A stretch of DNA of 64,000 bases from Zygnema cylindricum. Taxonomy: Eukaryota; Streptophyta; Zygnematophyceae; Zygnematales; Zygnemataceae. Location of the stretch: positions 1 to 64,000 of the forward strand of contig JBBHKE010002437.1 in the NCBI GenBank assembly GCA_037447655.1, given 5' to 3'. Of the stretch, positions 12,082 to 23,465 are shown in pieces. The notes below the pieces were generated by a model that had not been told where the DNA came from, searched no databases, and saw only the letters and a program-made list of their open reading frames with translations. Position numbers and translations under genes: made by a program. How positions within the stretch are numbered: the first letter of the stretch is position 1; each line of letters opens with the position of its first letter.

Positions 12082-13801
12082 GTCTTTGTCGCGGTGTATG
12101 CGACGACATCATGTCGTCCCTTCAATGATGGGTACGACAAATTAATTGAATGGATGAGGATAGCTCGTTAGGTCGAAAGTGCGAATGACAGACGACAGTG
12201 GTTCGTCGTTTGGACTAAACCACCAACGACATCAATCGAAACAATCCAACGTTGGTATTATCGAATGGAATTCGCGGACGACGACGCTGTTTTGTCAATT
12301 CACTATTGAGAAACTCGAATACAGTTGAACGCTCAACGACATTCTGTTGTCGCTAAATTGTAGGACCAACGCTTTAATTTTCCAACAATGAACAGTGGAC
12401 TACGTTTACAGTTGGACAAGCTGAGTAAAGGCCAGAGTAAAAGTGTGTGTAAAAGGCTTTTTTTTCTCTGTTGATTGTGTTTTTGCTTTTTTCTTCTTAA
12501 CCCAGATTTGTTTTTCAATGGAGGGCGGCCGACAACCATTCAAGCGACTTTGCTCTGCCATTAGGAGGCCATATCGTCCACTACCAATGGCGGTCGAGAT
12601 GGGGGATCATATACCTATGGGGGAGAACTTAGAGAGGGAAGGGATGCAACCGGAGGAGTGTTGGGGAATGGGGTGGAACCGGAAACGGGTGGTAGGGAAA
12701 GGGATGGAATGGTGTTGGTTTTGAGGGAGGGGGAGGAATCGGGTTCTGAAATAGATGAGACGGAGGAAAAAAAGGCGGTGGTGAGGGAAAGGACGGGTAC
12801 GGAGAGGGTAGTAAGGGGAAGTGTGCCGGAGGGGGAGTTACCAGATGAAGGGATTAGAGCGGACGAAAAAGGTGTCCGCGAAGTAGAAGAGGGTAAAGAG
12901 GTAGACGAAGAATACGAACCCTCAAGAACCGCGTCACACGAGCCTATAGATGAAGGGGAAGAGCCTACAAAAGAGGAGGAAGTACCAGAAGAAACCGAAT
13001 TGTCAAACATTCGGGTCTCGAAATATGACGATGATCCCCCAACCTCAGACCGGCAATCTACGGAGAGCTCGGGGAGACGCACGGAGGAAGAATATGGAGA
13101 CGAAGACAAGGTTGTTGCTTTTCCACCATCACCGAATCGTAATAGAGCTCTCGTGGCGTGATGTGGTAATTCGAGAGGAAGAACCCGATTGGTTTTTCCC
13201 GCCTCTAGTCGGAGATGAGGCCATGGATGACTTCCAACCGACGGCTGCCCATTACATCCCGGTCAAGGATTGGCCTGACTATTGGCGTTAAGGGGAGGCT
13301 TGGCCTATTGACCGGTGGTTGAACCCCATCACAGAAATTCTCGACATCCCTCCGGATGTCTCAGACCACCCAACATGGTTGTACATTGCATCATACAACC
13401 ATGCATCAAATTTCCCAAACATTAGGCATTGTCAGCCGAATGATGAACATTTCACATGGATTGTACGTCGACCGATTGGATTCGAAATAGATGTCCCGGG
13501 ATTAATCCGACATTATTACCCTTGGGACCCACAGTTATTTACTAATCTACGTCGTGCAATTCGTACTCCGGAGCTAAACGAATGTTTAGATGCTCGAAGT
13601 GCGGTCTTACAACACTTGCGAAATGTGCAAGTGAGGCGTACATATCTTTGGGAAATTTCGAGGGTCCCACATGATGATGAGACCCCTCCACTACCGGAAA
13701 TAGAACGATTGAGGAATGAAGTTCAAAATCTCAATCGCCGTTTGGAGGCTCAAGAAATAGCGATGATAACAGTTCAGCGCTTAATTAATAATCTAACTTA
13801 A
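12082..13801 (+). pseudogene. Unrecognised second gene of the transposon, nested in transposase intron 1
   Basis: Two exons on the same strand, 12082-12436 and 12506-13801, join in phase through a 69-bp GT-AG intron. Exon 1 reads YDKLIEWMRIAR, then RRQWFVVWTKPP, then TIQRWYYRMEFADDD; the end is Leu/Lys-rich. Exon 2 has a long acidic low-complexity region (about 12700-13100). A conserved-looking C-terminal part follows (HPTWLYIASYNHASNFPNI, FTWIVRRPIGFEIDVPG). It ends in a predicted coiled coil (PEIERLRNEVQNLNRRLEAQ) and a true-looking stop at 13801. Premature stops are at 12169, 12307, 12361, 12562 and 13289, plus one frameshift between about 13100 and 13160. I do not recognise the family. 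It could be an accessory protein of the transposon, a captured host gene, or part of another element inserted in the intron. Confidence 0.55.
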
Positions 13802-14039
13802 GAGGTTGTTGGCATTAGGCGACGTTGATAGGAGATGATGAGGGTCAATTTCGTGGCCTTCATTCGAAGGAGAGGTATCCCGATTTAGCCCTCAACCTAC
13901 ATTGGGTGCCACAATGTTTTGTTTTATTTTATTTATTTATCATACAAGTGTGAATTTAATATTTCTCCCCGCTTTTTTCACCGAATGCATGTAAATTCGA
14001 CTTTAAGTCATACATTTGGTTTTGTTGATGTCGCCATTG

Positions 14040-14255
14040 TGTTTGATAATCCTCTTTCTCGGCTTAACGACAACACAAAGTCGTCGCTGGTTCTTTGATG
14101 AAGTGAGAATTTCTCATCGGTGGTCGGCAGTTGACTACGTATCAACGATGTTTATATATAAAAAAAAACCTTTGCAGGTATAACGACAAGTTTTTGTCGT
14201 CGCTGAATCTGCAACAACAACTTTTCGTCGCTGAATATTGTCGTTTATTTTTAGA
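14040..14255 (+). repeat. Repeated GTCGTCGCTG motifs in transposase intron 1
   Basis: At least three copies of TCGTCGCTG occur just upstream of transposase exon 2, near 14073, 14199 and 14226. The inverse CGACAA is nearby. The same words are dense downstream of the transposase (16580-17070), so they may be subterminal binding motifs of the element. Confidence 0.5.
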
Positions 14256-16535
14256 GTCGTTCCAATTTGTTATACGACTTTCCATTAAATAATCTCATTA
14301 ATTCTTTTGATATTGTTTATTATTTGCAGGGTACCAAAACGCCAAGCGATGGTGGGTAGAGAAGAGGACCACGCTTGACGGAATATGAGAGACAACCTGG
14401 ACGTTATCTACTTCTAGTTTTGGGACAAGATCGGTGGCGATAACCAAGGCTTTGCCGAGACGAGGAAGGAAGGAAAATGCTTAGGTGACCGATATACACG
14501 AGGAGTTGCTTTCAGATTTTGAACGTTTTAAGAAAGCGGGTATGAAGATGTCCTCCTCAATTCTCCGGGACATCGCTAGGGATATAATAAGAGAAAGGAG
14601 GAAGGAGTACGACCCGGAATGGTTCAACAGTGACAGGTCCGAAATACATCCAATCATCAATAAAAGGTGGGTGCAAAGGTGTCAAGAGAAGCACAATATC
14701 GTTGTGCGTGCGCAAAAGGGGAAACTACAATGTAGTCCCGAGAAAGATGAATACATTGAGCGTACCGTAGCCTTCCACATGGGCGTTCTGAAGCGGGTGT
14801 TTAAATCCGGTGAGTCTCTTTCCATTACGAATGAGGAATAATGATGTCTCTTTTTTTTATTTTGTTTTATTTTCGTTGTTTTCCCTACTTGACGACTTAT
14901 ACTAAAAATAAATTAAGCTTGTTTTGGTTTGGCGACGCGTGTATACCACGAATTTCCAACGAAGACCTCATGGAAAACATAGATGAAACTCACATGATCA
15001 TCAACACCGATAATGGAAAGACTTTGGGGTTTCAAGGGGATGATGTGGTGAAATACGCCGACGACGCCGGAGGAGGTGAATCCTTGACTCTCATAGTGCG
15101 AATCAATGGAGGGGTGAACGCTCGTATCGAGAACCCGATGATAATTTTTGCAAATCGTGGCAGAAATTACCCGATACAAGGCTTACCAGACAACGTCCCG
15201 GGTGTGTTTTATCCTCCGCATTTAATGTTTTCAAAAAAACAAATTATGTCGTTTAGTCTTTGATGAAGGTTTATCTATTTCTCTCCATATATGTTTATTG
15301 GTTTCAATTTCTAATCTATATCTCCCTACCTTGTCCTCTTATACCTCCTCCCCCCTTCTCCTATTACAAAATAAGGAAATTTATTATCTTTAATTTTCTA
15401 ACTTATGTTATCTCAAACAATGACACCTATTATAAGCTACTTATAACTCACGTAGCTTGCTTTACCTCTAATGCAAATGGAAGCAAACAATACAAAATGT
15501 TATTTTTTTTCATTTTTTTGTCTAGTATATATATTTGCAGGTGTTTCTTACCGGGCCGGTCCGAAAGGGTAGAATGATAAAACGGTGTTCCCACAATAGG
15601 TCGAAGAGGCAAGGTCTTACCAAAGGGAACGAGATGGACGTAAAAAAATTCTATTTTTGGACAACTGCGGTGGTCACAACACGTCCGACGAGTTGGAGCG
15701 AAATCTAGAGGCCAAAAACACCGTGTTACACTATTTTCCACCTAATGCAACGCATCTTGTTTAACCGCCCGACTCTTTCGTGATTTCCAAAATCAAAGAC
15801 CTGTGGGGTCGCATTTGGGACAGTTGGAAGGCGAAAGGAATTGAGAATGGTCAATGGGCTATACCTTCTAACTGTGGATGGTCCGGTGAATTGGTAGGAC
15901 CCGGTAAAGCATTTTTAAAAAAATTGGCAAGAAACTCTATCCGAGAGGTCAATACGATGAGAGACAAAAACAGAATGAGTTATGCGATAAAAGCAATGAT
16001 TCAATGTGGCTTGTCTCTACGAGACGGAAAGTGGGAAGAAGACATGCTCACACAACAATTGTGAGGCATAATCAACAAATTTCGCAACCACTTCGAAGGC
16101 AAAGTTGTGGAACCTCCTTGCCCGATGGGCAAGGGAATTCCTCCAAAATATTGAAGATGCCAACGGTTTACAAGATAGCATTTTCAATGGGGGAGGGATG
16201 AGCGGCAACAAGTCTTAAAGATATTCCATAATTGCCTAATGTTTTTTTTATATATTAGTTTGGGAATGGTAGTTTAATTATAGAGGGGGAAACGCGGTTA
16301 AACTTGTGCCGGATTAATGTAGACAGTTAATGGAGTCCATTATTCATTGACTTCATAGGATAAAACATATTTTTTATGTGTGTATGGTTTTTTTATGGGA
16401 TTATACAATTTTTGTTCTTCTGAAGTTTTCGTGTCTTGTATATCGTGAAATTTGATGTATTTTTATAAATTCTTATGTATTTACCTTCAAATGTTGTTAA
16501 CGTGGTGTTCGAATTTTGAGTGTGCTTCTAATATG

Positions 16536-16697
16536 AACTCATATATTTTGTTGCAATGTACATCCTACCCTAATCAGCGACAACTATGTTTCGTCGTTTG
16601 TTCAACTTGTAATATAAACTCATATATTTTGTTGCAATGTACATCCTACCTTAATCAGCAACGACTATGCTTCGTCGTTTGTTCATCGTCCTTCTCG
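16536..16697 (+). repeat. 81-bp tandem duplication
   Basis: Two adjacent copies, starting at 16536 and 16617, share AACTCATATATTTTGTTGCA and then ATGTACATCCTACC. Each ends in a TTCGTCGTTTGTTCA segment. They differ by only a few substitutions. They lie downstream of the transposase stop and upstream of the hairpin array. Confidence 0.85.
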
Positions 16698-16788
16698 GAA
16701 ATTGATCAATTGTTAGTTTCCTAAACAGCATATACATCGCACAAAGTATTGGTTGCCCTTTCAACAACGAGAACTTGTCATCGCAGGA

Positions 16789-16990
16789 TGGAAATTCAGC
16801 AGTGAGAAAACTTTCTTATCATATCCGACGAAGTAGAGGCTGTGTCGTCACTAAATGGAAATCCAGCGACGAAACAGCTTCATCATCATCTCCGAGAGTA
16901 CAAAGGGTGTTTTGTCGCTAGACGGAAATCCAGCGACAAAACAATTTTCTCATCATCTCCGAAAAACCAGAGAGTTTAAAATCGCTGAAT
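16789..16990 (+). repeat. 67-bp tandem repeat array with hairpins
   Basis: Three units, at 16789, 16856 and 16923, begin GGAAATCCAGCGAC (the first diverged) and contain CATCATCTCCGA. At each unit boundary GTCGCT faces AGCGAC. The clearest hairpin is at about 16909-16942, with 11-bp perfect arms GTTTTGTCGCT / AGCGACAAAAC. This may be the 3' subterminal region of the pogo-like element. Confidence 0.8.
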
Positions 16991-17381
16991 TCAAAACATA
17001 GAAGCCCTTGTTACTGTGTTTTTGTCTTTTTGAATAGCCTTTCAGCGGCGAGGTTGTTTCGTCGCTGGTTCATGAAATTTCAGTTATCATATTACATGGT
17101 TATTATTATATTAAAGATCAAATAAGAGGTTTTTTCATATATAAAAAAAACACAAAAAAACTAGACAATAACCATTAAAACAATAGTGAAAAATCAAACC
17201 AAAGTTTTCCGGATAGGAAAACCATTGAGGAAGAAAGATACGCGGTGAGAAAAAAAATAAAAAATACATATTTGTAGCATATACAGATGATTCACAAACG
17301 AAAAATGCCAAGAACATATAATATATTTAAATACGATAGTGTCATCGATACAACCTGAAAGCAATTTATAAAACACACAAT

Positions 17382-17537
<156 letters not shown>

Positions 17538-17771
17538 GTTGACACATATAAAATCATTCATTAACAACAATGTGAGAAGAAGTACAAAATTTATATATTT
17601 CATGATAAAATATTTTTACAACGTTAAACTAAAACAAAAAATTATCTAAGGCCTATTAGTCTAAAATAGTTAACAAAGCTCTAAATAATATTGAATTCCT
17701 AACGTTTTTGCTTCTACCTCAGAAATCCTCTTTAAAAAAAAAAAAAAGCCTTCATATTTTACACACACTCA

Positions 17772-17960
17772 CTAAGTATCAACGATTTGTGATAAAAAAT
17801 ATCGATCCATGAAAGCCTCCTCACGATATAATCCATGCGCTTTTGTACGCTCGAATACCTTTAATATGGTATTTTCTTCTTCCCTACGATCGTATGGGTG
17901 CTCTCCAATACAACAGGCAGTCAGATATAAGTTCATCTTCAGTGACAATTTAAGATACAC
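17772..17960 (-). CDS. Possible terminal exon of an unidentified minus-strand gene
   Basis: The minus-strand frame ends at a TAG (17772-17774). Just before it the frame contains a compositionally ordinary, protein-like stretch: CCIGEHPYDRREEENTILKV, then AHGLYREEAFMDRYFLSQIV. This is unlike the repeat-driven ORFs nearby. On the same strand a good donor (CATTG|GTAAGTGCG at about 18631-18640) closes a candidate upstream exon beginning near 18740. That exon's first ATG opens only a 13-codon frame, so the two cannot yet be joined in frame. I do not recognise the family. It could be a real short gene, a pseudogene or chance. Confidence 0.3.
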   Translation of the reverse strand: MYLKLSLKMNLYLTACCIGEHPYDRREEENTILKVFERTKAHGLYREEAFMDRYFLSQIVDT

Positions 17961-17989
17961 AAAAGAGACAAAGATAACAGATTAGTAGG

Positions 17990-18620
17990 GGGTATATGGG
18001 CTTGACAAATATAACGCAAAAAAAAGGGACAGAGAGAGAGAGAGACTAAAGGAGTATGTCATATTCGGAGATGGCAATGAAATGTATGGAGACATAGCGA
18101 CAGAGTTATGGTGGGTGGTTAACGACCTGGGAGATAAATAAGGTGTACGGGCGAGAAGGGAGATAATATGGAAGAGGGAGTGAGAAAAATTCAGGGATGG
18201 CAGAAGAAACAGAAATAGGGGGAAATAAGAAATAATAGAATGAAAGAGATAGATAAGGGGATGGAGAGCAATGATGAGAGGGAAACATGTGTCAAAGGAT
18301 GAGCAAATATTCAAGAGGGAAGAAGGGAAAAATTACCGACGAGGAAGTGAGGCGCAAAATAAGCGGGACACAAAACGAAAAAGAGAGTAAAATGGGGAAA
18401 AAGCGAGTCAGAACGAAAAACAAAGAAAGGATATGAGATAGAACGAGGGTGAGAGAGAGAGTGGGAAGAAGAGAGTGAGAGAGAAGAGTAAGAAAATGGG
18501 ACGTGAAAAAATGTGGGAGACAAACAATTAGTAGAGGGAGAGGTTAAGAGATAAAAAGGTTAAGACAATGAAAGAGGAAGAATAAGGAGGTAGAGAGCGC
18601 AGGGGAGATGAATAAACATG
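17990..18620 (+). repeat. Purine-rich GAGA-type low-complexity stretch
   Basis: The plus strand is dominated by GAGAGA/GGGAAA/AAGAG words. The minus-strand Ser/Leu/Pro/Phe ORFs here are repeat translations. I see no recognisable protein. Confidence 0.7.
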
Positions 18621-18959
18621 CTGAGATGCGCACTTACCAATGATTTCCTAATAATCCAGGAAAAATTTAGCGACGATGTTGGCTCGGACTTCCTTGTTGT
18701 TCCGCCATATTACAGTCTACCCTACTACTGCTGTAAACCCTAAAAAGAGGTATAGATTACTGGATGCTGCAAGCCTAAGCGAGGCGGCGAGTCGATGATC
18801 CGCATCCTGCCCAAAAAATGGCGACGTCGTGTAAAAATGGATCTGCGAGATTCAAAAGCGTGCCACCAGAAAATGAGGATGTGGTTGGGATTTGTTTGAC
18901 CACAATTTTTTTTTTTGTGTTTTGTCTGCATATGCCGCTGGTTTGTTATTGGTTCTCGT

Positions 18960-19700
18960 TTTCAAGGCGCCGCATTTTTTCCATTCTAAATTTGTAACTT
19001 CACTCTAATATTTACACAATATGGCACTTATTTGTTGTCGATTTGTGAAACATAACCCATTTTAAAGTCAAACTTAACTCTAATAAGCGTCTATTTCGTT
19101 CAAAGGTTTGGTATTACCGTTTTGCTCACATTTTGACCCTTTAATAGTGTCAACATATACTCTATTAATCTCGCAAGTTCTCAAATAGAGTTAAAAAGGC
19201 ACCGTATTACACTTAACATTCCGCGACTATCAACATGTGTAAGTATGAAACATTACGTTTACGTAACAATGACAGTTTTTAGCATGTGCACATGTTATCC
19301 ATTCACAATGTCAGACACAAAAACGAACGCCTGAAGGTATGCGAACGCCTATTTTACAAACTTGACTCCACTATTTTTCTAAACGCAGCTTTGTATGCGA
19401 CCGACAAAAGTTAACCACAATTTCCGTACATATTTCGGTAATGAAGTACACTGTTGTACGAACAAACTATTTCTGTACACCACACTATTCACGAGACAAG
19501 TACGGTAAAACCATTGACACTAATTTACAAGAACCGTAATTAACGTCAAAGAAAAATTAGATTCATTCACTGTATTTCGGGTATCAATGTCAAATTTTTG
19601 GGGTGCCGATATAGCGTACATAAGGCTAATAACGATTCATGGTGTAGTGTTAATGACACTAATAAAGATATGTATTCCGTCGTCACGTCGCCTGGCAAGG
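18960..19700. other. Gene-free stretch ending in a partial MITE
   Basis: No gene seen. From about 19500 to 19648 the sequence resembles the right part of the 546-bp element that follows (TAATTAACGTCAA-GAAAAATTA, then AATAACGATTCATGGTGTA). It is probably a truncated or diverged member of the same family. Confidence 0.5.
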
Positions 19701-19702
19701 TA

Positions 19703-20248
19703 CACCGCGCATCGTTATTAGTGTCAAAGTTTAAATAGTGTGGAAGTAAATATACCGTCATTGACGCTAATTAAGATATATATATATATATATATATTTT
19801 TTAAAGGTGTATTCTAATTTCGGCGTTTATGCTAATTTGGGAACAGCAAAAATGGAATATTCTCTGTACGATTATATACATTAATATATGTATCCGTACA
19901 AAATATTAAAAATCGTACGCCTTCGTGAAATTTAAATATCCGTACATGTAAGACTAATTTACGTGTCGGAACAATCCCGTTTTTTTAGCGCACGATCCTA
20001 TGCGTGCGCGTCTGATTTAACTATTTTTTTGTAAAATTTTCACTTGAAAAGGTACATTTATGTACGGTCTGACATCGACCGTACACCACACTATTTAGAT
20101 ATTATTCTAATTCGTCCTTTACGCTATTTTGTACGGTACCTTAATTAACGTCAAGGAAAAATTAAAATCATGTATCCTATTTGAGGAAAAAAATCAAAAT
20201 TTTAAGGACCCAAATTAGTGTCGTTGACACTAATAACGATGCGCGGTG
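19703..20248 (+). mobile_element. CACCG-type MITE, long family, copy 1
   Basis: A 546-bp element with near-perfect terminal inverted repeats of about 25 bp (CACCGCGCATCGTTATTAG and inverse), bounded by TA at 19701-19702 and 20249-20250. An inverted relative is at 25861-26392; the two align along most of their length by eye. No coding capacity. TA flanks are what Tc1/mariner-superfamily transposases generate. Confidence 0.85.
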
Positions 20249-20250
20249 TA

Positions 20251-21144
20251 CTCAATTAGAGGCGGATTTATGCTGTTGTCTGCCGCCGCTTAAGACGTCA
20301 CTCACACGTGTTCGCATGAGAACCCAAGACCACAGAACAAAAGTTTACGTACTGTGTTCTGTACCCTCTATCCTTTTCTTCGTACTCCTTTTCTTCGTAC
20401 TGTATGTACTTCTACGTCATTGACATACATGGTGTACGGAGTACGTATTCTATTTTGGGCGAGAAACCGAGTTTGGAGTTTACTAACTCTTTCTAGTCAT
20501 CATGGTTCATAAAATGGGTTGCCTTTTTTTTTCGTTTCCCTTCTTAATGCTTCTTGTTGATTTTCTAAATAAAGTTTTACAATTATAATTCAATCATATA
20601 ATAATATGCTACTCACATATAATGTAATGCACAATTTTATAACACAGTTATTGTATTGTTGTCCCACAACAAAATGCAGAATCAATAGAAAACCTCCATT
20701 TTTGCAGAGAAGAAAAAATAGAAAAAACAGAGTAAAACAAAAACAAAAATGCAATAAAAAAAAGCAAAAAACGACTGGTAGAATACAACTACCACACCAT
20801 TTTTTGTTTGTTTCTATTTTCCCAAACTTTTCAATATGGAAAATAAAAATAAAAATCAAACAAAACAGATTCAACCGCTTACAAAGTAGCCAAAAAAGAA
20901 AAAAAAGTTTCGTACAGAGCAAAATCTTCTATTTATCAATTGTTAAGAACACATTCAAACACATGTATTTTTCTCTTTTGTTTCTTCAAGACCTCTACCA
21001 GGCTGAAAAAAACTTTTTGAAACCACAAAACTTTTTCTTTTTAACAAAACTGCAAATTCACCGAACAATGTAAGCAAAGGAACCTGATAAAAAAAAAGAA
21101 AAAAAAAAAAAAAAAAAAAACAAAAAAAAAAAAAAAAAAAAAAA

Positions 21145-21215
<71 letters not shown>

Positions 21216-22290
21216 ACTGGTATAATACATATGTTAAATTCATCTAAACACCTCTGGAAAGAAACAAATGGGACTACAAAAATCCGTACCCCTTTATACT
21301 TTCATTTTCCACTAACTCACGGAAAACAAAATATCGGCGTAAAAAATCCTGTTACCAACTAAAAGAATCCTTGAGAAAACGAGAAAACAAAAGAAAAAGT
21401 AAAGAGCAGAAAAAGAAAAAGAACATTGGAAAGAAAAAACAGCCTAAATTGTACTCTCTTTTTACAAAGAAAGAAAAGAAAAAACCGAAGAAAAAATCTT
21501 ATTTTCCCCAGAAAAGAACGCGGAACCTTCCGCGGAAAAAGAAAAACCTATTCTTTTTAAAGAGAAAAAAACCATTTCCGAACTCCAAAACGTTCCCTTA
21601 AATTACAGAAATCTCCTAATTTCCACCAATCCCTGATAGAAATTTCCCCATAATATACAATCTCGAAGATGCCATTTATAAATCGACCACTCTTCTCCTT
21701 TATTTCCACCGATTTGAATTCGAGAATATATACCCCATTTGTACCACATTTCTTCGATATTACCTGTAAAACCTCATTCTGTCCTAGCCTCTCTTTGACC
21801 AGAAATCCATGTTTGACCTTCGAAAGAAGGATCGGCTCCGATACAAATCCGTAATCTCGTCAGTTCTTCTTCTTGAATAAGACAAAAACGTACTTCTGGA
21901 ATTAAAAATTGTGCCGCCCAACTTGCAGGTATTATCGCAAAAATGAGCCATAACCCGATATCGGCCATCTTTTCTTTCGATTAACCACACCTATTAAGGT
22001 TTTGCTCATACGTCCGCTTCCTCCTACGGTTGCCGAATGGACTTTCGAAAAACGGGTAAAGGTATTGTAGGGAGTTTTAATCGTTTCTGTTTTCGAATAA
22101 AAAAACTAACTTGTCATATCCACACATTTACCTGTTTACCGAGAAGAAACCCCAAAACCCAAATCCAAAACCCCGAAAATTAGTCCTACTAGTGTCAACA
22201 CCAAAAAGCAACTAGAGCCCAAAATGTGAAAATTTTATACATATGTTTAGCTAATTTTATATATGTTTACAAAAGCTTACTTAAAGAACA
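20251..22290. other. Gene-free stretch with interrupted poly-A tract
   Basis: No supported gene. 21088-21213 is a nearly pure A run broken by single C or G bases. 21370-21600 is A-rich and gives Lys-rich ORFs. Nothing else is recognisable. Confidence 0.6.
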
Positions 22291-22292
22291 AC

Positions 22293-22490
22293 AATGTGGG
22301 TCAACTCAAGTCAACTCAAGTCAACTCAACTCGACTCAAGTCAACTCAAGTCAAGCCGAGTCGGTTGTAGTCGAGTCGAGTCATGTCAAGCCAAGGCAAA
22401 AAATAAGACAAATCAAGGCAAGTCAGGCAAAAGTCAAAGTCAAAGTCAACTCCACCAAGTCAAGTCAAGTCAAGTCAGGTCGAATCAAGA
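22293..22490 (+). repeat. GTCAACTCAA-type degenerate tandem repeat
   Basis: Repeated CAAGTCAACT/CAAGTCAAGT pentamer-based units, with drift to AAGTCAAAGTC at the right end. The Ser/Gln-rich ORFs are repeat translations. Confidence 0.9.
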
Positions 22491-23019
22491 AAGATCACCC
22501 AACTCAAATTGTCGCACATTTTTCAAACAGATAATTTTGATGACCCTAAATTTCCGAATTAGAATTGAAAAGCGATTTGAGGTGAAATTAAAAAAAAAAA
22601 ATAAAGAATGGCTTCCAGTTAGACCTATTCTCAATTTCTTTTTTTTTTCAGTTCGCATTTTTGATCACATTTCCTCGTTTAAACCCGTTTTTTTCAGCAT
22701 TAACCGTTTATACCCCTTTTCCGATTCAAATTTGGTTCGAATTTTGAACCGAAAAAACGGAAATCTGAACCAAAAAAAGGGTAAAAACGGCTAACGTAAA
22801 AAGGCAAAAAAAACGACTGCCAAAAAAACTAATTAAGATTGAATTTTGTGTCGACCCAATTACTCAAAAAATGAAGTTATACCCACAAAACGACAAAAAA
22901 ATCCCAAAAGGAAACCAGATTATAAAATGGGAGCGCCATTCAATACCAGTTAAAAAAAAAAAACAATGTCAATTTAGAGAAACCCTGAAAATTCTTTAAG
23001 CAAACATTTCTTGCACAAT

Positions 23020-23465
23020 TCTCCCCTCTCCCTCTCCCTCTCCCTCGCTCTCTCCCTCCCTCTCCCTCTTCCTCCCTCTACCCCTATTCTATCGTACCTC
23101 CGCTGTCTCCAAATCGCACAATTCCCCTATGCTTCTCCGTCGCCTCCCTTCCCTCCTCCTCTCTCTCCTCCTCTCTCTCCTCTCTCTCCTTTTCTTCCCT
23201 TTTGTTCTCTCCGTCCTCTTCCTCTATTCCTCTCTTCCTCTCTCTCTCCCTGTCTCTCCCTCTATCTCTCCCTGTATTCTCCTTCTCCCTCTCCCTCTCC
23301 CCCTCTCTCTCCCTCTCTCTCCCTCTCTCTCTCCCTCTCTCTCCCTCTCTCTCCCTCTCTCTCCCTGTCTCTCCCTCTCTCTCCCCCTCTCTCTTCCTCT
23401 CTCTCTCCCTCACTCTCTCCCTCTCTTTCTCCCTGTCTCTCCCCTCCACTCCCTCCCCGGTTGTA
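23020..23465. repeat. CT-rich (CTCTCCCT)n tract
   Basis: About 450 bases of CTCTCC/CTCTCT repeats. All three plus frames give Ser/Leu/Pro ORFs and the minus frames give Glu/Arg/Gly ORFs, a sign of repeat and not of coding. Confidence 0.95.

Larger units (their letters stand above)
11428..16154 (+). pseudogene. pogo-like (Tc1/mariner) DDE transposase, decayed, multi-exon
   Basis: Conceptual exons are 11428-11773, 14330-14809, one starting between 14918 and 14968 and ending at 15201, and 15541-16154. Exon 1 encodes a DNA-binding helix-turn-helix region (TRMPVIQWMLKDCENNG, then IRKFPQHFTG). It splices in phase to YQNAKRWWVEKR. Exon 2 continues with a second HTH-like segment (INKRWVQRCQEKHN). 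Exons 3-4 hold the DDE_1 catalytic core: the first Asp in NIDETH (14982), the second in LFLDNCGGHN (15660) and the third in PPDSF (15771), with 36 residues between the last two. The C-terminus has WEEDMLTQQL. The frame is kept but interrupted by stops at 11467, 11707, 14386, 14482, 15570, 15597, 15762 and 16062. Each is one transition from CAG, CAA, CGA or TGG. Family assignment is from motif recognition. The splice into exon 3 is out of phase with the clearest acceptor, so that junction is uncertain. Confidence 0.82.

Noticed and set aside
16789-16990. Regular repeats with spacers, CRISPR-like at first sight
   Set aside because: Eukaryotic context, whole 67-bp unit is conserved without unique spacers, and no cas genes; it is a transposon-associated tandem repeat.
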